In this document: positions 26,420 to 33,822 of the stretch, piece after piece
Numbering within the stretch: position 1 is the stretch's first letter
Layout: every line of letters begins with the position of its first letter
NCBI RefSeq assembly: GCF_900078675.2
Contig: NZ_LT546237.1
Coordinates: 1,260,293-1,294,114, forward strand
From: Mycobacterium interjectum
GTDB taxonomy: Bacteria; Actinomycetota; Actinomycetes; Mycobacteriales; Mycobacteriaceae
Reading direction: 5' to 3'
Length of the DNA: 33,822 nt
The notes under the pieces: generated by a model
What the model saw: the letters and a program-made list of their open reading frames with translations, nothing else
Told to the model about the DNA's origin: nothing
Database searches by the model: none
Made by a program: the position numbers and the translations under genes

Positions 26420-27653
26420 AGGGGGAGTACGGGTAGTCGGTGATCGGCGTGTAGCCGTCTTCGGTGATCACCACGATCTCCTCACTGCGGTAGCCGCCGG
26501 TTCCGTCCTCCCACACCACCGGTTCGAGCACCAGCACCATGCCGGGTGGGAAGACGAAGTTGTCGTCGAATTCCTCGCCGAGATCCGTTCCGATCATCGG
26601 TGCTTCGGCGGGGTAGGTGCCGATGCCGTGTCCGAGATAAAAGTGCGGCAGCCACGGCTTGCGACCGCCGTTGGCAGCGATCGCCGCCCGCGCCAGATCC
26701 CCCGACGTGACACCGGCTTTGGTCACGGCGAGCACCTCGTCGAGGATGGCTCGCCACCGGCGGAACTGGTCCTGTTGCCGCGGCGAGGGCGTGTCGCCGA
26801 CCAGCCAGGTTCGCCCGAAGTCCGAGCAGTAGCCGGCGTAGCTGATGCTGATGTCCGTCCACAGCACGTCGCCGGCGGCCAGCTCCCGGGCGGTGGGGAG
26901 CAGGGGCAACGCGAGATCACCGTGGGTGGTCCACACCCCGGTTTCCCGCGAGCTGGGCATCACCTGCCAGATGGCCTCGAGCATGTTGGTGGTGGCGCCC
27001 AGCTCGAAGGCGCGCCGAACCAGCCTGGCCGACAGGTCGATCTGCCGAACGCCGGGTGCCAGTGCCTCCTGTACATCGGCCATGGCCCGTTCGGTGATGC
27101 GACACGCGCGGCGAAGGCAGGAGATCTCGTCTGGCGTCTTGACCAACTGCGCCGCGCCGACCACGATCGCCGCATCCGACGGCGGGCCGGAGGGAAACAG
27201 TGCGTCGCCCGCCCGCCGCATCGCGCCCGTGAGCTCGTCCACGGCCACCGCCGCGCCCGGCGGGATCAGCTCGGCCAGCTCTCGCGCGAACTCCGTCACG
27301 CCCTGGTCGAATTCGAGATACACCGGCCCGTGCAGATGATCCTCGGGAACCGGTCGACCGGAGGATTCCGGGAACGCCCCGCCACCCAAAGGCATGAACA
27401 GGTGTGGGTGTTCGTCGTCGGCCAGCACGACGGCCACCGGGCGCTCGACGTGCGAGAGGCCCGCATCGAGCAGCCGCCAGCTGGTACCCGTCGCGTATCC
27501 GACGTAGCCGTTCATCAGCAGGATGAGCGCGTCGATGCCGTGGTCCGCCATCGCGGCCCGCAGGCGGGCGCCGGTCTCGGCGCGCATGCGCCCCCAGTTC
27601 GGCTCGTCGGGAATGTCGAACACCGAGCCGCGGGCGGTGAGTGAGTTCGTCAT
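26397..27653 (-). CDS. M24-family metallopeptidase (Xaa-Pro aminopeptidase/creatinase-like), metal site intact
   Basis: A 418-residue protein. All five metal ligands of the pita-bread fold are in place: Asp267 and Asp278 (TDISISYAGYCSD), His342 (LGHGIG), Glu377 (LEPVVW) and Glu391 (SEEIV). An N-terminal creatinase-like domain (about residues 25-190) precedes the core. Family members cleave Xaa-Pro bonds or other C-N bonds; context with an amidohydrolase, P450 and SDR suggests a small-molecule amide rather than a peptide. It starts one base after the amidohydrolase stop and overlaps its degenerate paralogue. Its C-terminus ([11 protein letters not shown]) is encoded by a short duplicated sequence. 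Confidence 0.9.
   Translation of the reverse strand: MTNSLTARGSVFDIPDEPNWGRMRAETGARLRAAMADHGIDALILLMNGYVGYATGTSWRLLDAGLSHVERPVAVVLADDEHPHLFMPLGGGAFPESSGRPVPEDHLHGPVYLEFDQGVTEFARELAELIPPGAAVAVDELTGAMRRAGDALFPSGPPSDAAIVVGAAQLVKTPDEISCLRRACRITERAMADVQEALAPGVRQIDLSARLVRRAFELGATTNMLEAIWQVMPSSRETGVWTTHGDLALPLLPTARELAAGDVLWTDISISYAGYCSDFGRTWLVGDTPSPRQQDQFRRWRAILDEVLAVTKAGVTSGDLARAAIAANGGRKPWLPHFYLGHGIGTYPAEAPMIGTDLGEEFDDNFVFPPGMVLVLEPVVWEDGTGGYRSEEIVVITEDGYTPITDYPYSPYGSPYDD
26405..26427. repeat. Short tandem duplication at the junction of the two M24 genes
   Basis: The 11-mer CATAGGGGGAG occurs at 26405-26415 and 26417-26427, a 12-bp period. It encodes the Ser-Pro-Tyr repeats ending the first M24 protein and, in the other frame, supplies both candidate ATG starts (26419 and 26407) of the second. 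Confidence 0.7.
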
Positions 27654-27654
27654 C

Positions 27655-28821
27655 CTAAACGCCCAGGAACGCCTTGATGTTGCCGCTGACGACGCGGACG
27701 GCGTCCTCGGGGCCGACGGCGTCGACCACCGCGGCCAGCGACCGCTCCGAGTAGCCGAAAGTGCTCTCGTTGTGCGGGTAATCCGATGACCACATCACCT
27801 TGTCGATTCCGATCTCCTCGATTTGGCCGAGCCCCAGCCCGTCGACCATGAACGACGCGCACATGTGCTGGTCCCAGTAGTGGCGGACGTCGTGCTCGGG
27901 GTGGCCTTTGAGCATGTGCCGGTAGGAGGCCAGCACGTGTTCGGCGTCCTGCAGAGCCGGCGGCACCCAGGCGATTCCGCCTTCGAACCAGCCGACCCGC
28001 AGCCCGGGATGCCGGTCGAGGATGCCGCCGAAGATGTACTTGGAGAACATCTCCCGGAAGGAGTCGATGTTGACCATCATGGCGACCGCCACGCTGTTGA
28101 CCTCGCTCGGGCACTTGGGCTGGCTTTCGCCGATGTGGTGGGTGACCGGCAGGCCGGCCTCCTCGATCTCGTCCCACACCGCGCTCATCGCTGCGCTCGA
28201 GTAGTCGATGACGTGTCCGTTGTCGTCGTTGCCGGGGTTCAGCGGCATCAGAAAAGTCTTGAGCCCCAGCGACTTCAGCTGGGCTAGCGTGCGGCGGGCG
28301 CCGCGCGGGTCCCACCAGTTGACCAGGCCGACGCCATAGCAGTGTCCGTTCGAGCGCTCCTGCACCGCGGCGATGTGTTCGTTGTAGATGCGCAGAATCC
28401 GTTCGCGCAGATCCTTGTCGGGGTAGTGGAACAGGGCCAGCACCGCGTTGGGGAACACCAGTTCCTTGTCGACCCCGTCTTCGGCGAGTTCGCGGACGCG
28501 GGCGTCGATGTTGTTGGAGACCGCGCCGGCCAGGTCGTCGTATTGCATGAGCACCGCGCTGAAATCGCCGACCACCATGGACTGTCCCGGATGGCCGAGC
28601 AGGTAGGCGCCGTCCTCGTACCAGATGCGCGGCGCGTAGTCCTTCAGGTCGTCCGGGAAGTGCTCGTAGAAGATGTCGTCGGCTACCGAGATGTGGTTAT
28701 CGGCCGAGAACACCTCCGTGCCGGCGGGAAGGCCCGTGACGGATTCTGCTGCGTGACCGCGGCGGTGCTTGGGCGCACCGATCACCCCCTCCGGGTACAG
28801 GGTGCGGGCCGGACCTGACAT
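27655..28821 (-). CDS. Amidohydrolase family 2 protein
   Basis: A 388-residue TIM-barrel protein. The ATG at 28821 is preferred: AGGGA is 5 nt upstream, while the adjacent ATG at 28824 is too close. The first metal motif is ADNHISVADD: the Asp and His are kept but the Glu of the D-x-H-x-x-E pattern is Val, unlike the paralogue at 4441-5709. Later ligands THHIGES and WSSDYPHNE are present, so a mononuclear site is likely. Hydrolase or decarboxylase activity on a ring or amide substrate is possible. It starts 10 bases after the SDR stop and ends 1 base before the M24 gene, clearly in one operon. Confidence 0.88.
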   Translation of the reverse strand: MSGPARTLYPEGVIGAPKHRRGHAAESVTGLPAGTEVFSADNHISVADDIFYEHFPDDLKDYAPRIWYEDGAYLLGHPGQSMVVGDFSAVLMQYDDLAGAVSNNIDARVRELAEDGVDKELVFPNAVLALFHYPDKDLRERILRIYNEHIAAVQERSNGHCYGVGLVNWWDPRGARRTLAQLKSLGLKTFLMPLNPGNDDNGHVIDYSSAAMSAVWDEIEEAGLPVTHHIGESQPKCPSEVNSVAVAMMVNIDSFREMFSKYIFGGILDRHPGLRVGWFEGGIAWVPPALQDAEHVLASYRHMLKGHPEHDVRHYWDQHMCASFMVDGLGLGQIEEIGIDKVMWSSDYPHNESTFGYSERSLAAVVDAVGPEDAVRVVSGNIKAFLGV

Positions 28822-28831
28822 CATCGTCCCT

Positions 28832-29779
28832 TCATTGCGGATACCTGACCCCGGTGAACTGTTCGGAAACCTGCCACAGCCGATCCATGTCCGCCTCGCC
28901 GCGCGCCAAGCCGGGCACCGCGGCGAAGGTGACTCCGCCCCCGGCGGTTTCGTAGAAGCCGCGCGGCCCGTAATACCTGCCACCTTCGGCGCCGTGCGAA
29001 ACCGCCGCGTACAGCGACGGCTTGATGCCCTCGTCGACGTCCAGCCACATGAAGGGCAGCAGGCGCCAGGTCAGCCTGGTGAGCCGCGCCTGCAGCGTCG
29101 GCTTGTCGCGGCCGTAGGACGCGCCGCTGAGGAGGTTGGTCTTGCTCAACCCCGGGTGGGCGGCATTGGACATCACCCCCCAGCCGCCGAGGCGGCTGCG
29201 CCGATCCAATTCGATTGCGAACATGAGTTGCGCCAGCTTGGCCATTCCGTAGGAGCGCATGGGTTTGTAGCCATGTTGCGCGTTGGGGTCGTTGAAGTCG
29301 AGGCCGCGCTGCGTCGCGGCGATGCTGCTGACCGTGACCACGCGTGCGGAGGTCGCCGCGCCCAGCAGGGGCAGGAGGTGCCCGGTCAGCGCGAAATGGC
29401 CCAGATGATTTGTGCCGAACTGCAATTCAAAGCCGTCCTGCGTTTTCCGGCGCTGTGGCGGTGTCATGACGCCGGCGTTGTTGATCAGGATGTCGATCGG
29501 GCGGCCCTCGCCCGCCAGTTCCTCACCGAACGCCGCCACGCTCTTCAGGGACGACAGGTCCAGATGCCTGATGGCCAGCTTGGCCGCCGGTGCCTGCCGG
29601 CGGATCTCCGCGATCGCGGCTTCGCCCTTCGTCCGGCAGCGGATGGCCAGGACGACGTCGGCGCCCGCGGTCGCCAACCGTTTCGCCAGACCCAGGCCCA
29701 GACCGCTATTGGCCCCGGTAACCACCGCGAACCTCCCGGACAGGTCCGGGACTTCGAGGCGCAGGTCCGGCTTCACCAT
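28832..29779 (-). CDS. Short-chain dehydrogenase/reductase, retinol-dehydrogenase-like
   Basis: A 315-residue SDR with TGANSGLG (residues 21-28), NNAGVM, the segment [13 protein letters not shown] typical of the retinol dehydrogenase/protochlorophyllide reductase-like branch, a catalytic Ser in VTVSS and Tyr-x-x-x-Lys in SYGMAK. The C-terminal FYETAGGG segment is also seen in this branch. It probably oxidises or reduces the product of the P450 encoded just before it. The ATG at 29779 lies inside the P450 gene (7-base overlap); longer upstream frame is only the antisense-free shadow of the P450 region. Confidence 0.88.
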   Translation of the reverse strand: MVKPDLRLEVPDLSGRFAVVTGANSGLGLGLAKRLATAGADVVLAIRCRTKGEAAIAEIRRQAPAAKLAIRHLDLSSLKSVAAFGEELAGEGRPIDILINNAGVMTPPQRRKTQDGFELQFGTNHLGHFALTGHLLPLLGAATSARVVTVSSIAATQRGLDFNDPNAQHGYKPMRSYGMAKLAQLMFAIELDRRSRLGGWGVMSNAAHPGLSKTNLLSGASYGRDKPTLQARLTRLTWRLLPFMWLDVDEGIKPSLYAAVSHGAEGGRYYGPRGFYETAGGGVTFAAVPGLARGEADMDRLWQVSEQFTGVRYPQ

Positions 29780-30996
29780 GTCACGGGAAGCTCGTAGACG
29801 CCGTACGCCAACGAGTCGTGTTTGAACGGCAGGTCCTCGAGCGGGACCGCCAGGTGCAGCGTCGGGATGCGGCGCAGCAGGGTGGGCAGCACGATCTGCA
29901 GTTCCATTCGGGCCAGCTGCTGACCCACGCATTGGTGGCGGCCGTAGCCGAAACCGACGTGCGCGCCGTCCTCGCGGCCCAAATCCAGCCGGTCCGGGTC
30001 GGGGAATTGGCGGGGGTCCCAGTTCGCCGGCGCCACGTCGAGGATGATGCCCTCGCCGGCCCGGATGGTCTCCCCGCCAACCTCGATGTCCTCGACGGCG
30101 ATGCGACGCTGGCCGGTCTGGATGATGCTCAGGTAGCGCATCAATTCCTCGACCGCGGTGGCGATCGTCTTCGGGTCGTCGGCGTCACGCAGCACTGCTC
30201 GCTGATCGGGGTGCTCGAGCAGCGCCGCCACACTCAGGCTGAGCATGTTTGCGGTGGTTTCGTGCCCGGCGATCAGCACGCCGAGGGCCAGTTGGGTGGC
30301 CTCGCGCACGCTGAGCTCTTCGGCGTTGACCCGCTCCGCCAGATCGGAAACCAAATCCTCCGAGGGGTCTTCCATCTTGGCGCGGATCAGCTTGGCGATG
30401 TATTTCGCCAACGAGGCGGCGCCCTGGGCCGTGTCCTCCTCGGTCGCGTAGCGCCCGGTGCCGCGTTGCGCTTGCTCCTGAAAGAAATCCGCGTCCTCGT
30501 AGGGCACACCCAGCAATTGGCTGATGACGAGCGAGGGGACGGGCAGCGCAACGGTGCTCACGACGTCGCCGGGGTTAGGGCCGGCCAACAGGGCGTCGAT
30601 GCGATCGTCGGCGATCTTCTGCACCGCCGGCCGCAGGCCCTCGACGCGCTTGAAGGTGAACGGCTTGGACAGCATCCGGCGGAATCGGGTGTGCTCTTCG
30701 GCGTCGGACGTGAACACCGAGCGGGGCCTTTTGTGGACGGTCGCCAGCATTCCTTCGTTCCAGTGCGGATAGCCCGGCAGGCGGTCGTCGACGCTGGTGC
30801 GCGAGTCGGTGAACAACGCGCGTATCGCGTCGTAGCCGTGGACCAGCCAGGGCGTGCTGCCGTCCCAGATGCGCACCCGGCTCAGCTGCTTGTCGGCGTT
30901 GAGCGCCAACGCCTCCGGCGGCGGCGCGAAGGGGCAACCCGGCGCCCGCGTCATCGGAAAGTCGGGAATATCGGTGGCGGTCGAGATCTCGGTCAT
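29773..30996 (-). CDS. Cytochrome P450
   Basis: A 407-residue soluble P450. The I-helix motif is AGHETT (243-248), the K-helix ExxR is in VEELMRYLS, and the heme loop is [19 protein letters not shown] with Cys356 as axial ligand. The N-terminal region with [10 protein letters not shown] resembles the CYP105-type actinobacterial P450s. Redox partners are not encoded here. AGGAGG lies 3 nt from the ATG and the start overlaps the TetR stop by 4 bases. It is the first enzyme of the minus-strand operon. Substrate unknown. Confidence 0.93.
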   Translation of the reverse strand: MTEISTATDIPDFPMTRAPGCPFAPPPEALALNADKQLSRVRIWDGSTPWLVHGYDAIRALFTDSRTSVDDRLPGYPHWNEGMLATVHKRPRSVFTSDAEEHTRFRRMLSKPFTFKRVEGLRPAVQKIADDRIDALLAGPNPGDVVSTVALPVPSLVISQLLGVPYEDADFFQEQAQRGTGRYATEEDTAQGAASLAKYIAKLIRAKMEDPSEDLVSDLAERVNAEELSVREATQLALGVLIAGHETTANMLSLSVAALLEHPDQRAVLRDADDPKTIATAVEELMRYLSIIQTGQRRIAVEDIEVGGETIRAGEGIILDVAPANWDPRQFPDPDRLDLGREDGAHVGFGYGRHQCVGQQLARMELQIVLPTLLRRIPTLHLAVPLEDLPFKHDSLAYGVYELPVTW

Positions 30997-31670
30997 CGTC
31001 CTCCTCGGTTCTCATCTGCCGCGCCGACATGCACCGGCGCGCGCCACAGACCGACGATCGCGTCGATCAGCCCCTCTCCGGCAACGGGCCAGCTCGACCG
31101 CGACCGTGGCCCGTGCTCGGCCAGGGCGCCCTCGTGCTCGGCGCAGGTATGCATCAGGAGGTTGCGGACCATCACGATTCGCTCGAAGCGCACGCGCTTG
31201 GGCAGCTCGGGCAGGCAGCGGGTGATCCCGTCGATCGTCTGCACCAGTCGCGGCGAAGTGAGCGCGTCCTTGGTGACGACCTGTCGATAGGTGGGGTCGG
31301 CCATCGCCTGGGCGGCGAACCGTGCGTACCAACTCGGGGTGCCCAGGGCGGCCAGGTGGTCGGTGAGTGGACGCACCAAGGTGCCCACCCAGTCCCGTAG
31401 CTCGGTCGAATCGCCCACGTCGGCGAGCATTTGCGCGCGCAGTTCCTCGATCGGCTCGCGATGCTTGCTCTCGATGGTCCGGAGCAGGTCGGTCCTCGTC
31501 CCGAAGTGGTAGCAAGCCGCGGCGTTGTTACCCTGCCCTGCCGCCTCGCTGATCTGCCGGTTGGACACCGCGTACATGCCCCGCTCGGCGAACAGCACTT
31601 CGGCGGCCGACAAGATCGCCTCTCGGGTGCCCGTCGACCTCTCGGAGCGAGCCATCCGCTCGGCGGTCAT
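30993..31670 (-). CDS. TetR-family transcriptional regulator
   Basis: A 225-residue protein. The DNA-binding domain is TREAILSAAEVLFAERG, then the helix-turn-helix around VSNRQISEAAGQGNNAAACYHF, with the family's Tyr-His-Phe end. The C-terminal ligand domain contains a Trp-Tyr-rich patch (GTPSWYARF). Start uncertain: ATG 31670, ATG 31655 or a leaderless GTG at 31685. It heads a six-gene operon (TetR, P450, SDR, amidohydrolase, two M24 genes), overlapping the P450 start as ATGA. An AT-rich inverted repeat covers its promoter, so it is probably autoregulated and controls the whole operon. Confidence 0.88.
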   Translation of the reverse strand: MTAERMARSERSTGTREAILSAAEVLFAERGMYAVSNRQISEAAGQGNNAAACYHFGTRTDLLRTIESKHREPIEELRAQMLADVGDSTELRDWVGTLVRPLTDHLAALGTPSWYARFAAQAMADPTYRQVVTKDALTSPRLVQTIDGITRCLPELPKRVRFERIVMVRNLLMHTCAEHEGALAEHGPRSRSSWPVAGEGLIDAIVGLWRAPVHVGAADENRGGR

Positions 31671-31693
31671 CGCCTCAGTGAACACCGCCCGCA

Positions 31694-31719
31694 AGATTAA
31701 ATCAAACCATTTATTTAAT
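31694..31719 (-). promoter_or_regulatory. AT-rich inverted repeat overlapping the TetR -10 box, probable operator
   Basis: ATTAAAT (31696-31702) and ATTTAAT (31713-31719) are perfect reverse complements with a 10-base spacer; CCATT/AATGG is nested on one side (31707-31721). On the minus strand TAATCT (31699-31694), a TANNNT -10 candidate, overlaps one arm. It is the most AT-rich spot I notice in the window, in a 148-base divergent gap. Confidence 0.6.
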
Positions 31720-31830
31720 GGCGGCCTCGCGCACCTCCCGCGGGCCCGGCCCGGACGCGCCGTCGTACGCGAAATCCGCGGTGGCCGGGAGCATTACGCG
31801 GTCGGGATGCCCGACCGGACCGGTCGGGAA

Positions 31831-31836
31831 TAGAGT
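31831..31836 (+). promoter_or_regulatory. Candidate -10 box (TAGAGT) for the nitroreductase gene
   Basis: TAGAGT ends 6 nt before the GTG at 31843 and no Shine-Dalgarno sequence is present, which fits a leaderless transcript. Confidence 0.45.
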
Positions 31837-31842
31837 ACGGCT

Positions 31843-32319
31843 GTGAATCCGCTGCAGCGGGTGGCGCGCAACCCGACCGCCTACCGCTGGTTGGTGCTTC
31901 GGGGGCGACCGGTAGCCCAAGGGGCCGAAGCGGTGATCCGCTTCGCAAGCAACGGGCGCCTCGGTGTCCTGGACCTGATCGGGGTGCCGAACGTGCAAGT
32001 CACCACGTCGGGGCGCAAAACCGGTCTTGCCCGCACCGCCACGGTGCAATGTGTGCCCACCGAGGACGGGCTGCTGGTCGTCGGCTCCAACTGGGGTCTG
32101 CCCCGCCATCCGTCGTGGTCGGCGAATCTCAAAGCGACAGAACGGGTCACCGTTCGCAGGCGTGGCCACCGATTCACCGCGAAGGTGCGCCTGCTCACCG
32201 GAGAAGAACGCGCCAGGGCATGGGCCACCGTGCTCACGCACTGGCCCAATTATCAGATCGCCCAAGACCGCGCCGGCGGCCGCCCGTTTCGGCTGTTCCT
32301 TCTCACGCCGAATTCGTAG
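31843..32319 (+). CDS. Deazaflavin (F420)-dependent nitroreductase family protein
   Basis: A 158-residue split-barrel protein. The segment VTTSGRKTG (about residues 53-61) followed by RTATVQCVPTEDGLLVVGSN is characteristic of the Ddn-like F420H2-binding family common in mycobacteria, as is HPSWSANLKA. Members reduce quinones, nitroaromatics or fatty acids with F420H2. Here the physiological substrate is unknown. The gene is divergent from the TetR/P450 operon, sharing a 148-base gap with its AT-rich operator, so regulation by that TetR is possible. Confidence 0.88.
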   Translation: MNPLQRVARNPTAYRWLVLRGRPVAQGAEAVIRFASNGRLGVLDLIGVPNVQVTTSGRKTGLARTATVQCVPTEDGLLVVGSNWGLPRHPSWSANLKATERVTVRRRGHRFTAKVRLLTGEERARAWATVLTHWPNYQIAQDRAGGRPFRLFLLTPNS

Positions 32320-32323
32320 CCGC

Positions 32324-32372
32324 TCAGCCGGCAAGGCCGCCCTCGGCGAACAGCAGCACGGCGCCCGGCTGA
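32324..32372. terminator. Inverted repeat between convergent genes
   Basis: TCAGCCGG (32324-32331) and CCGGCTGA (32365-32372) are perfect 8-bp arms, but 33 bases apart, and no T-run follows. They lie between the nitroreductase stop and the end of the convergent beta-lactamase-like gene. A terminator role is a guess. Confidence 0.2.
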
Positions 32373-32390
32373 CCGGCAGCGAATATGCCG

Positions 32391-33536
32391 TCAGGCCGCC
32401 GATCCGAGCGCGTCGAAGATCAGTTCTCCGTAGGTCGCCATCCGGTCCGAACCGAGGATCCCGGGCCCCATCTTGTTCATCACGTAGGAGACGGTGGTTT
32501 GGCGGTCGGGCCACGCCAACACCATCGATCCGCCCCAGCCACCCCAGAAGCAGATCTTCTCGTCGGGGACGTAGGGGAGCGCCTCCTGCTGCGGAAGCCC
32601 GTATCCCAGACCCCAGCGCAGCGGCGCGGGCAGCACCAGGTCGACGCCGCTTGCCTGCTCATCGAAGATCCTCTCGACCGTCTCGGGCTTGAGCAGTCGA
32701 ACTCCACGGGCCGTGCCGCCCAACGAAATCACCGACAGGATCGCCGCCAGGGAACGCGCGTTGCCGTGGCCGTTCAGGGCGCCCATGTCGGCGTCGCGCC
32801 AGGCCGGCGTGTTCGCGGCGTCGGCGTTGGGCGGTGGACCGCTGAAGGTTTTGCGCATCGGGCTGTCCTCGGGAAGCTGGTCGAGCGGCAACTCGAGGGG
32901 AGGCGGCGGGACGATTTCGGCGATGCGCTCGTAATCGGCCGGCACCGCGCCGATTTGGAAGTCGGCGCCGAGCGGCCGCGCGATTTCGTCGCGGACAAAG
33001 TCCTTGAGCGAATGCCCGGTGACGCGGCGTATCACCTCGCCGATGAGGTGGCCCTGATTGTGGGCGTGATAGCCCGATGCGGTTCCCGGTTCCCACCATG
33101 GTGCCTGGGCCGCCAGGGCTGCCGTGGCCCTGTCCCAGTCATACATGTCCTCGGTGGCGAAGGGTAAGTCCCAGCCGGACACGCCGGACGTATGCGACAA
33201 AATGTGGCGAATCTCGATGTCCTGCTTGCCATTAGCGGCGAATTCGGGCCAGTAAGCGGCAACCGGCGCGGTGGGTTCGACCAGACCGCGGTCGATGAGC
33301 ATCAGGGCGGCCAGGCTGGTGACTGTCTTCGTGGACGACCACACGTTGACGATGGTGTCCTCGACCCAGGGCCTGGTGCGTGCGGCGTCCGCGTGCCCGC
33401 CCCAGATGTCGACGACGCTTTCGCCGCCGATGTCGATGGCGATGCACGCGCCAACCTCTTCGCCGGAGGCGATGTTGGCGGCCAGCGCCGCTCGGACCTC
33501 GTCGAAACGCGCGTCGCAGTGTCCAATGACGTCCAT
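32391..33536 (-). CDS. Serine beta-lactamase-fold esterase/hydrolase (class C-like)
   Basis: A 381-residue beta-lactamase/transpeptidase-fold protein. The nucleophile motif S-x-x-K is Ser67-Ser-Thr-Lys70, the second motif Tyr156 lies in GYHAHNQGH, and a Gly-rich WGGWGGS replaces the KTG-type third motif. This pattern fits the esterase branch (EstB-like, mycobacterial Lip proteins) rather than true beta-lactamases. No signal peptide is seen, so it is probably cytoplasmic. The ATG at 33536 has GGAG 8-9 nt upstream. Substrate unknown; carboxyl ester hydrolysis is the usual activity. Confidence 0.88.
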   Translation of the reverse strand: MDVIGHCDARFDEVRAALAANIASGEEVGACIAIDIGGESVVDIWGGHADAARTRPWVEDTIVNVWSSTKTVTSLAALMLIDRGLVEPTAPVAAYWPEFAANGKQDIEIRHILSHTSGVSGWDLPFATEDMYDWDRATAALAAQAPWWEPGTASGYHAHNQGHLIGEVIRRVTGHSLKDFVRDEIARPLGADFQIGAVPADYERIAEIVPPPPLELPLDQLPEDSPMRKTFSGPPPNADAANTPAWRDADMGALNGHGNARSLAAILSVISLGGTARGVRLLKPETVERIFDEQASGVDLVLPAPLRWGLGYGLPQQEALPYVPDEKICFWGGWGGSMVLAWPDRQTTVSYVMNKMGPGILGSDRMATYGELIFDALGSAA

Positions 33537-33626
33537 CTGATCAGCTCCGTTTCGCCGTGCGCCCCGATGTGACGTCCGTCACCACGAACGGAACATAGGG
33601 GACGAACGGGGCAGTGGGCAAGGGAG

Positions 33627-33822
33627 CTAACGAGCCACGTGGCCGGCGATGTGCGTGAGCAGGTCCCGCGCGACTCCGGCGGACGGTGCGCGCCCACCCA
33701 CCCAGACGGCCCGCAGTTGGCGTCTCAGGTCCAATTGGGCGATCGGCACCGTCCGCAGCCGCCCGATCGCCAGGTCGTCGGCGACCGCCAGCCTGCTCAT
33801 CACCGCGGGCCCCGCGCCGGCC
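33627..33822 (-). CDS. LysR-family regulator, 3' end only
   Basis: On the minus strand a frame is open from the window edge to TAG at 33629-33627, giving 64 residues that end in a family-like LysR C-terminus: GPAVMSRLAVADDLAIGRL, then VPIAQLDLRRQLRAVW and a final amphipathic helix. This is the last part of the substrate-binding domain, where a strand and two helices close the fold. The DNA-binding part lies beyond the window. It is upstream of, and in the same direction as, the beta-lactamase-fold gene, with a 90-base gap in which I see nothing but that gene's ribosome site. Confidence 0.75.
   Translation of the reverse strand, partial: AGAGPAVMSRLAVADDLAIGRLRTVPIAQLDLRRQLRAVWVGGRAPSAGVARDLLTHIAGHVAR

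Noticed and set aside
26289-27644. Plus-strand open frame of about 450 codons
   Set aside because: Antisense to the metal-complete M24 gene; composition typical of a shadow frame.
29818-31290. Long plus-strand open frame (about 490 codons)
   Set aside because: Antisense to the second P450 and TetR genes, whose heme, I-helix and helix-turn-helix motifs are unambiguous.

Overview
High-GC actinobacterial DNA (about two thirds G+C by eye) with many GTG starts, ATGA/GTGA stop-start overlaps and TANNNT -10 boxes lying 6-9 nt before start codons. It carries a 13E12-family HNH protein gene, a mycofactocin-type short-chain dehydrogenase, two cytochromes P450, a deazaflavin (F420)-type nitroreductase and a GbsR/MarR regulator. 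Together these point to Mycobacterium, probably a slow grower; the species cannot be fixed from the sequence alone. I see no tRNA, rRNA, CRISPR array, integrase or transposase. No gene-free gap exceeds 300 bases.

Layout. 1-1.9 kb: 3' end of an SDR gene, a small membrane protein gene whose SHOCT-like C-terminus looks frameshifted, a second membrane protein, and a small secreted Cys-containing protein. 1.9-5.7 kb (+): acyl-CoA synthetase, class II aldolase/adducin-like protein, a possible 40-residue small ORF, and an amidohydrolase, probably one operon. 5.8-7.1 kb (-): SAM methyltransferase coupled to a GbsR/MarR regulator that has a near-perfect palindrome in its promoter. 7.2-15.4 kb: nitronate monooxygenase (-), type I sulfatase (+), NCS1-type permease with a Cys/His-rich tail (+), FAD monooxygenase (+), Gfo/Idh/MocA oxidoreductase (+), then a sugar-isomerase-like TIM barrel and a lipoprotein with a SecDF P1-head-like domain (-).

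15.4-23.7 kb (+): a TetR gene, then a tightly packed operon of P450, mycofactocin-type SDR, divergent crotonase-fold protein, fused tandem CaiB/BaiF CoA-transferase, second SDR and an APH-fold protein. This reads as a catabolic route for an unknown hydroxylatable carboxylic acid: P450 hydroxylates, SDRs oxidise, the CoA-transferase activates, the crotonase acts on the thioester.

23.9-25.3 kb: the 13E12-type gene, probably frameshifted near its end. 25.3-31.7 kb (-): a second TetR/P450 operon, TetR, P450, SDR, amidohydrolase, an M24 metallopeptidase with all metal ligands, and an M24 homologue that has lost four of five ligands. The two operons converge on the 13E12 copy. 31.8-33.8 kb: deazaflavin-dependent nitroreductase (+), serine beta-lactamase/esterase (-) and the 3' end of a LysR gene (-).

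The two TetR-P450 operons are the best candidates for undescribed pathways. Several of their enzymes (crotonase, APH-like protein, second M24) lack canonical catalytic residues. All family names come from motif recognition by eye; no database search was run.
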